The notes under the pieces: model-generated
The model's input: the letters and a program-made list of their open reading frames with translations, nothing else
Database searches by the model: none
Told to the model about the DNA's origin: nothing
Translations under genes and position numbers: made by a program
Shown: positions 6,645-7,555 of the stretch, piece by piece
Numbering within the stretch: position 1 is the first letter of the stretch
How the letters are laid out: each line of letters begins with the position of its first letter
Assembly: GCA_964486655.1 (NCBI GenBank)
Contig: CAZAON010000126.1
Span: 1-7,555 of the forward strand
Reading direction: 5' to 3'
DNA from: JADKIH01 sp964486655
GTDB taxonomy: Bacteria > Bacteroidota > Bacteroidia > AKYH767-A > 2013-40CM-41-45
Length of the DNA stretch: 7,555 bases

Positions 6645-7555
6645 ATGAATGCAGATCTCTTACTGAATCGTGCCATACAATCAGACTTTCTCTCTTTGGA
6701 AGAGGGTTTGTTCCTTTTTAAGAACGCACCGACTGCCGAATTGATGGATGCCGCACACCGGCTCCGTATGAAACTGCATCCGGAGAAAGTAGTTACGTGG
6801 ATTATTGACCGGAATGTAAATACGACGAACGTTTGTATTGCGAATTGTAAGTTCTGCAATTTCTACCGTATTCCGGGACATGCCGAATCTTATATAACCA
6901 CGATTGACCAGTACCGCGAAAAAATAGAGGAAACTTTCCGTTATGGCGGAGAGCAGTTGCTGTTGCAGGGCGGTCATCATCCCGATCTCGGACTATCATT
7001 TTATACCCAGCTCTTTTCAGAGTTAAAATCACTGTATCCTGATTTGAAGCTGCATGCACTCGGCCCGCCCGAAGTCGCACATATTTCAAAGCTCGAGGGA
7101 ATGTCTCATTATGATGTTCTGAGTGCATTGAAAGAATCCGGACTTGATTCACTTCCGGGTGCGGGAGCGGAAATTCTGAATGACAGGGTTCGCCGATTAA
7201 TTTCGAAGGGCAAATGCGGAGGGAGAGAATGGCTCGATGTGATGCGGGCTGCACATAAATTACATCTGACTACATCTGCAACGATGATGTTCGGTCATGT
7301 AGAGACACTGGAAGAGCGTTTCGAACATCTGACTCTTATTCGCGAAGTACAAAGTGAAAAGCCGTCTGATGCGAAAGGTTTTATTGCATTCATTCCATGG
7401 CCTTTTCAGGATAAGGGAACCTTATTAAGCCGCATTAAGGGAGTGAATAATACAGTGACAGGTGAAGAGTATATTCGAATGCTTGCTTTAAGCCGGCTGA
7501 TGCTTCCGAATATCAGTAACATTCAGGCCAGTTGGTTAACAGTCGGTAAAGAAAT
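6645..7555 (+). CDS. mqnC: Cyclic dehypoxanthinyl futalosine synthase MqnC (3' truncated)
   Basis: The frame runs from the ATG at 6645 (preceded in frame by a TGA at 6633-6635) to the window end, 303 residues without a stop; the family is somewhat longer, so the C-terminus is missing. It is a radical-SAM enzyme that cyclises dehypoxanthine futalosine in the futalosine (Mqn) pathway to menaquinone. The cluster motif CxxxCxxC is at Cys64, Cys68 and Cys71 (CIANCKFCNFYR). It is followed by GGEQLLLQGGHHPDL (101-115), PGAGAEIL (171-178), SATMMFGHVETLEER (211-225) and FIPWPFQ (249-255). FIPWPFQ and the QGGHHPDL block fit MqnC better than its relative MqnE (aminofutalosine synthase) or the F420 enzymes CofG/CofH. 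It is divergent from the aminopeptidase gene with 85 bp between starts. No other menaquinone gene is visible. Confidence 0.93.
   Translation, partial: MNADLLLNRAIQSDFLSLEEGLFLFKNAPTAELMDAAHRLRMKLHPEKVVTWIIDRNVNTTNVCIANCKFCNFYRIPGHAESYITTIDQYREKIEETFRYGGEQLLLQGGHHPDLGLSFYTQLFSELKSLYPDLKLHALGPPEVAHISKLEGMSHYDVLSALKESGLDSLPGAGAEILNDRVRRLISKGKCGGREWLDVMRAAHKLHLTTSATMMFGHVETLEERFEHLTLIREVQSEKPSDAKGFIAFIPWPFQDKGTLLSRIKGVNNTVTGEEYIRMLALSRLMLPNISNIQASWLTVGKE

Noticed and set aside
6560..6859. A 100-residue N-terminal extension of the aminopeptidase (open frame up to 6859).
   Set aside because: It lies antisense over the start of mqnC, is Arg/Ser/Cys-rich with no M17 character, and the ATG at 6559 gives the expected family length. 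A second ATG at 6641-6643 on the minus strand, almost touching the mqnC start, was rejected for the same reason.
6802..7254. 150-residue minus-strand open frame.
   Set aside because: Fully antisense to mqnC, whose plus-strand product has clear radical-SAM motifs; it is a shadow frame.
6645..7555. Assignment as MqnE or CofH instead of MqnC.
   Set aside because: The FIPWPFQ and QGGHHPDL motifs and the general pattern match MqnC; those relatives differ at these places as far as I recall the families.

Overview
The window is chromosomal DNA from a Bacteroidota (Bacteroidetes) bacterium. The evidence is a SusC/CarboxypepD_reg-like type of TonB-dependent receptor C-terminus, two exported proteins ending in type IX secretion (T9SS) type A sorting domains, promoters of the TTTG / TAnnTTTG kind, and start codons with A/T-rich leaders and no Shine-Dalgarno sequence. 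I see no mobile element, RNA gene or CRISPR array.

Layout. (i) 1-3874, plus strand, surface and secretion genes: the 3' end of a TonB-dependent outer-membrane receptor (cut by the window start), then 36 bp later a T9SS-exported alpha/beta-hydrolase-fold protein (943-2421), a repeat-rich intergenic stretch with a long hairpin (2425-2524), and a second, paralogous T9SS-exported alpha/beta-hydrolase (2645-3874). (ii) 3875-4062, a convergent 188-bp AT-rich spacer with no clear feature. (iii) 4063-6559, minus strand, housekeeping: an M17 leucyl aminopeptidase gene whose last codons overlap the start of pdxA (vitamin B6 synthesis) by 8 bp, so the two are probably one translationally coupled transcript. 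(iv) 6560-6644, a short divergent promoter region with a Bacteroidota-type promoter and a 12-bp perfect palindrome. (v) 6645-7555, plus strand: mqnC, a radical-SAM enzyme of futalosine-route menaquinone synthesis, cut by the window end. It has no stop codon inside the window, so a plain ORF search can miss it.

How the parts may work together: the receptor and two secreted hydrolase-fold proteins could form a small surface acquisition or processing locus, although no substrate can be named. The most interesting point is that the two hydrolase paralogues differ exactly at their catalytic motifs. The downstream copy keeps HGG, GSSAG, Asp and His. The upstream copy has HTG, QGSGG, Asp, and Asp in place of the His, so it looks like a pseudoenzyme or a re-purposed enzyme paired with an active one. 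The remaining genes are ordinary metabolism (peptide turnover, pyridoxal phosphate, menaquinone).
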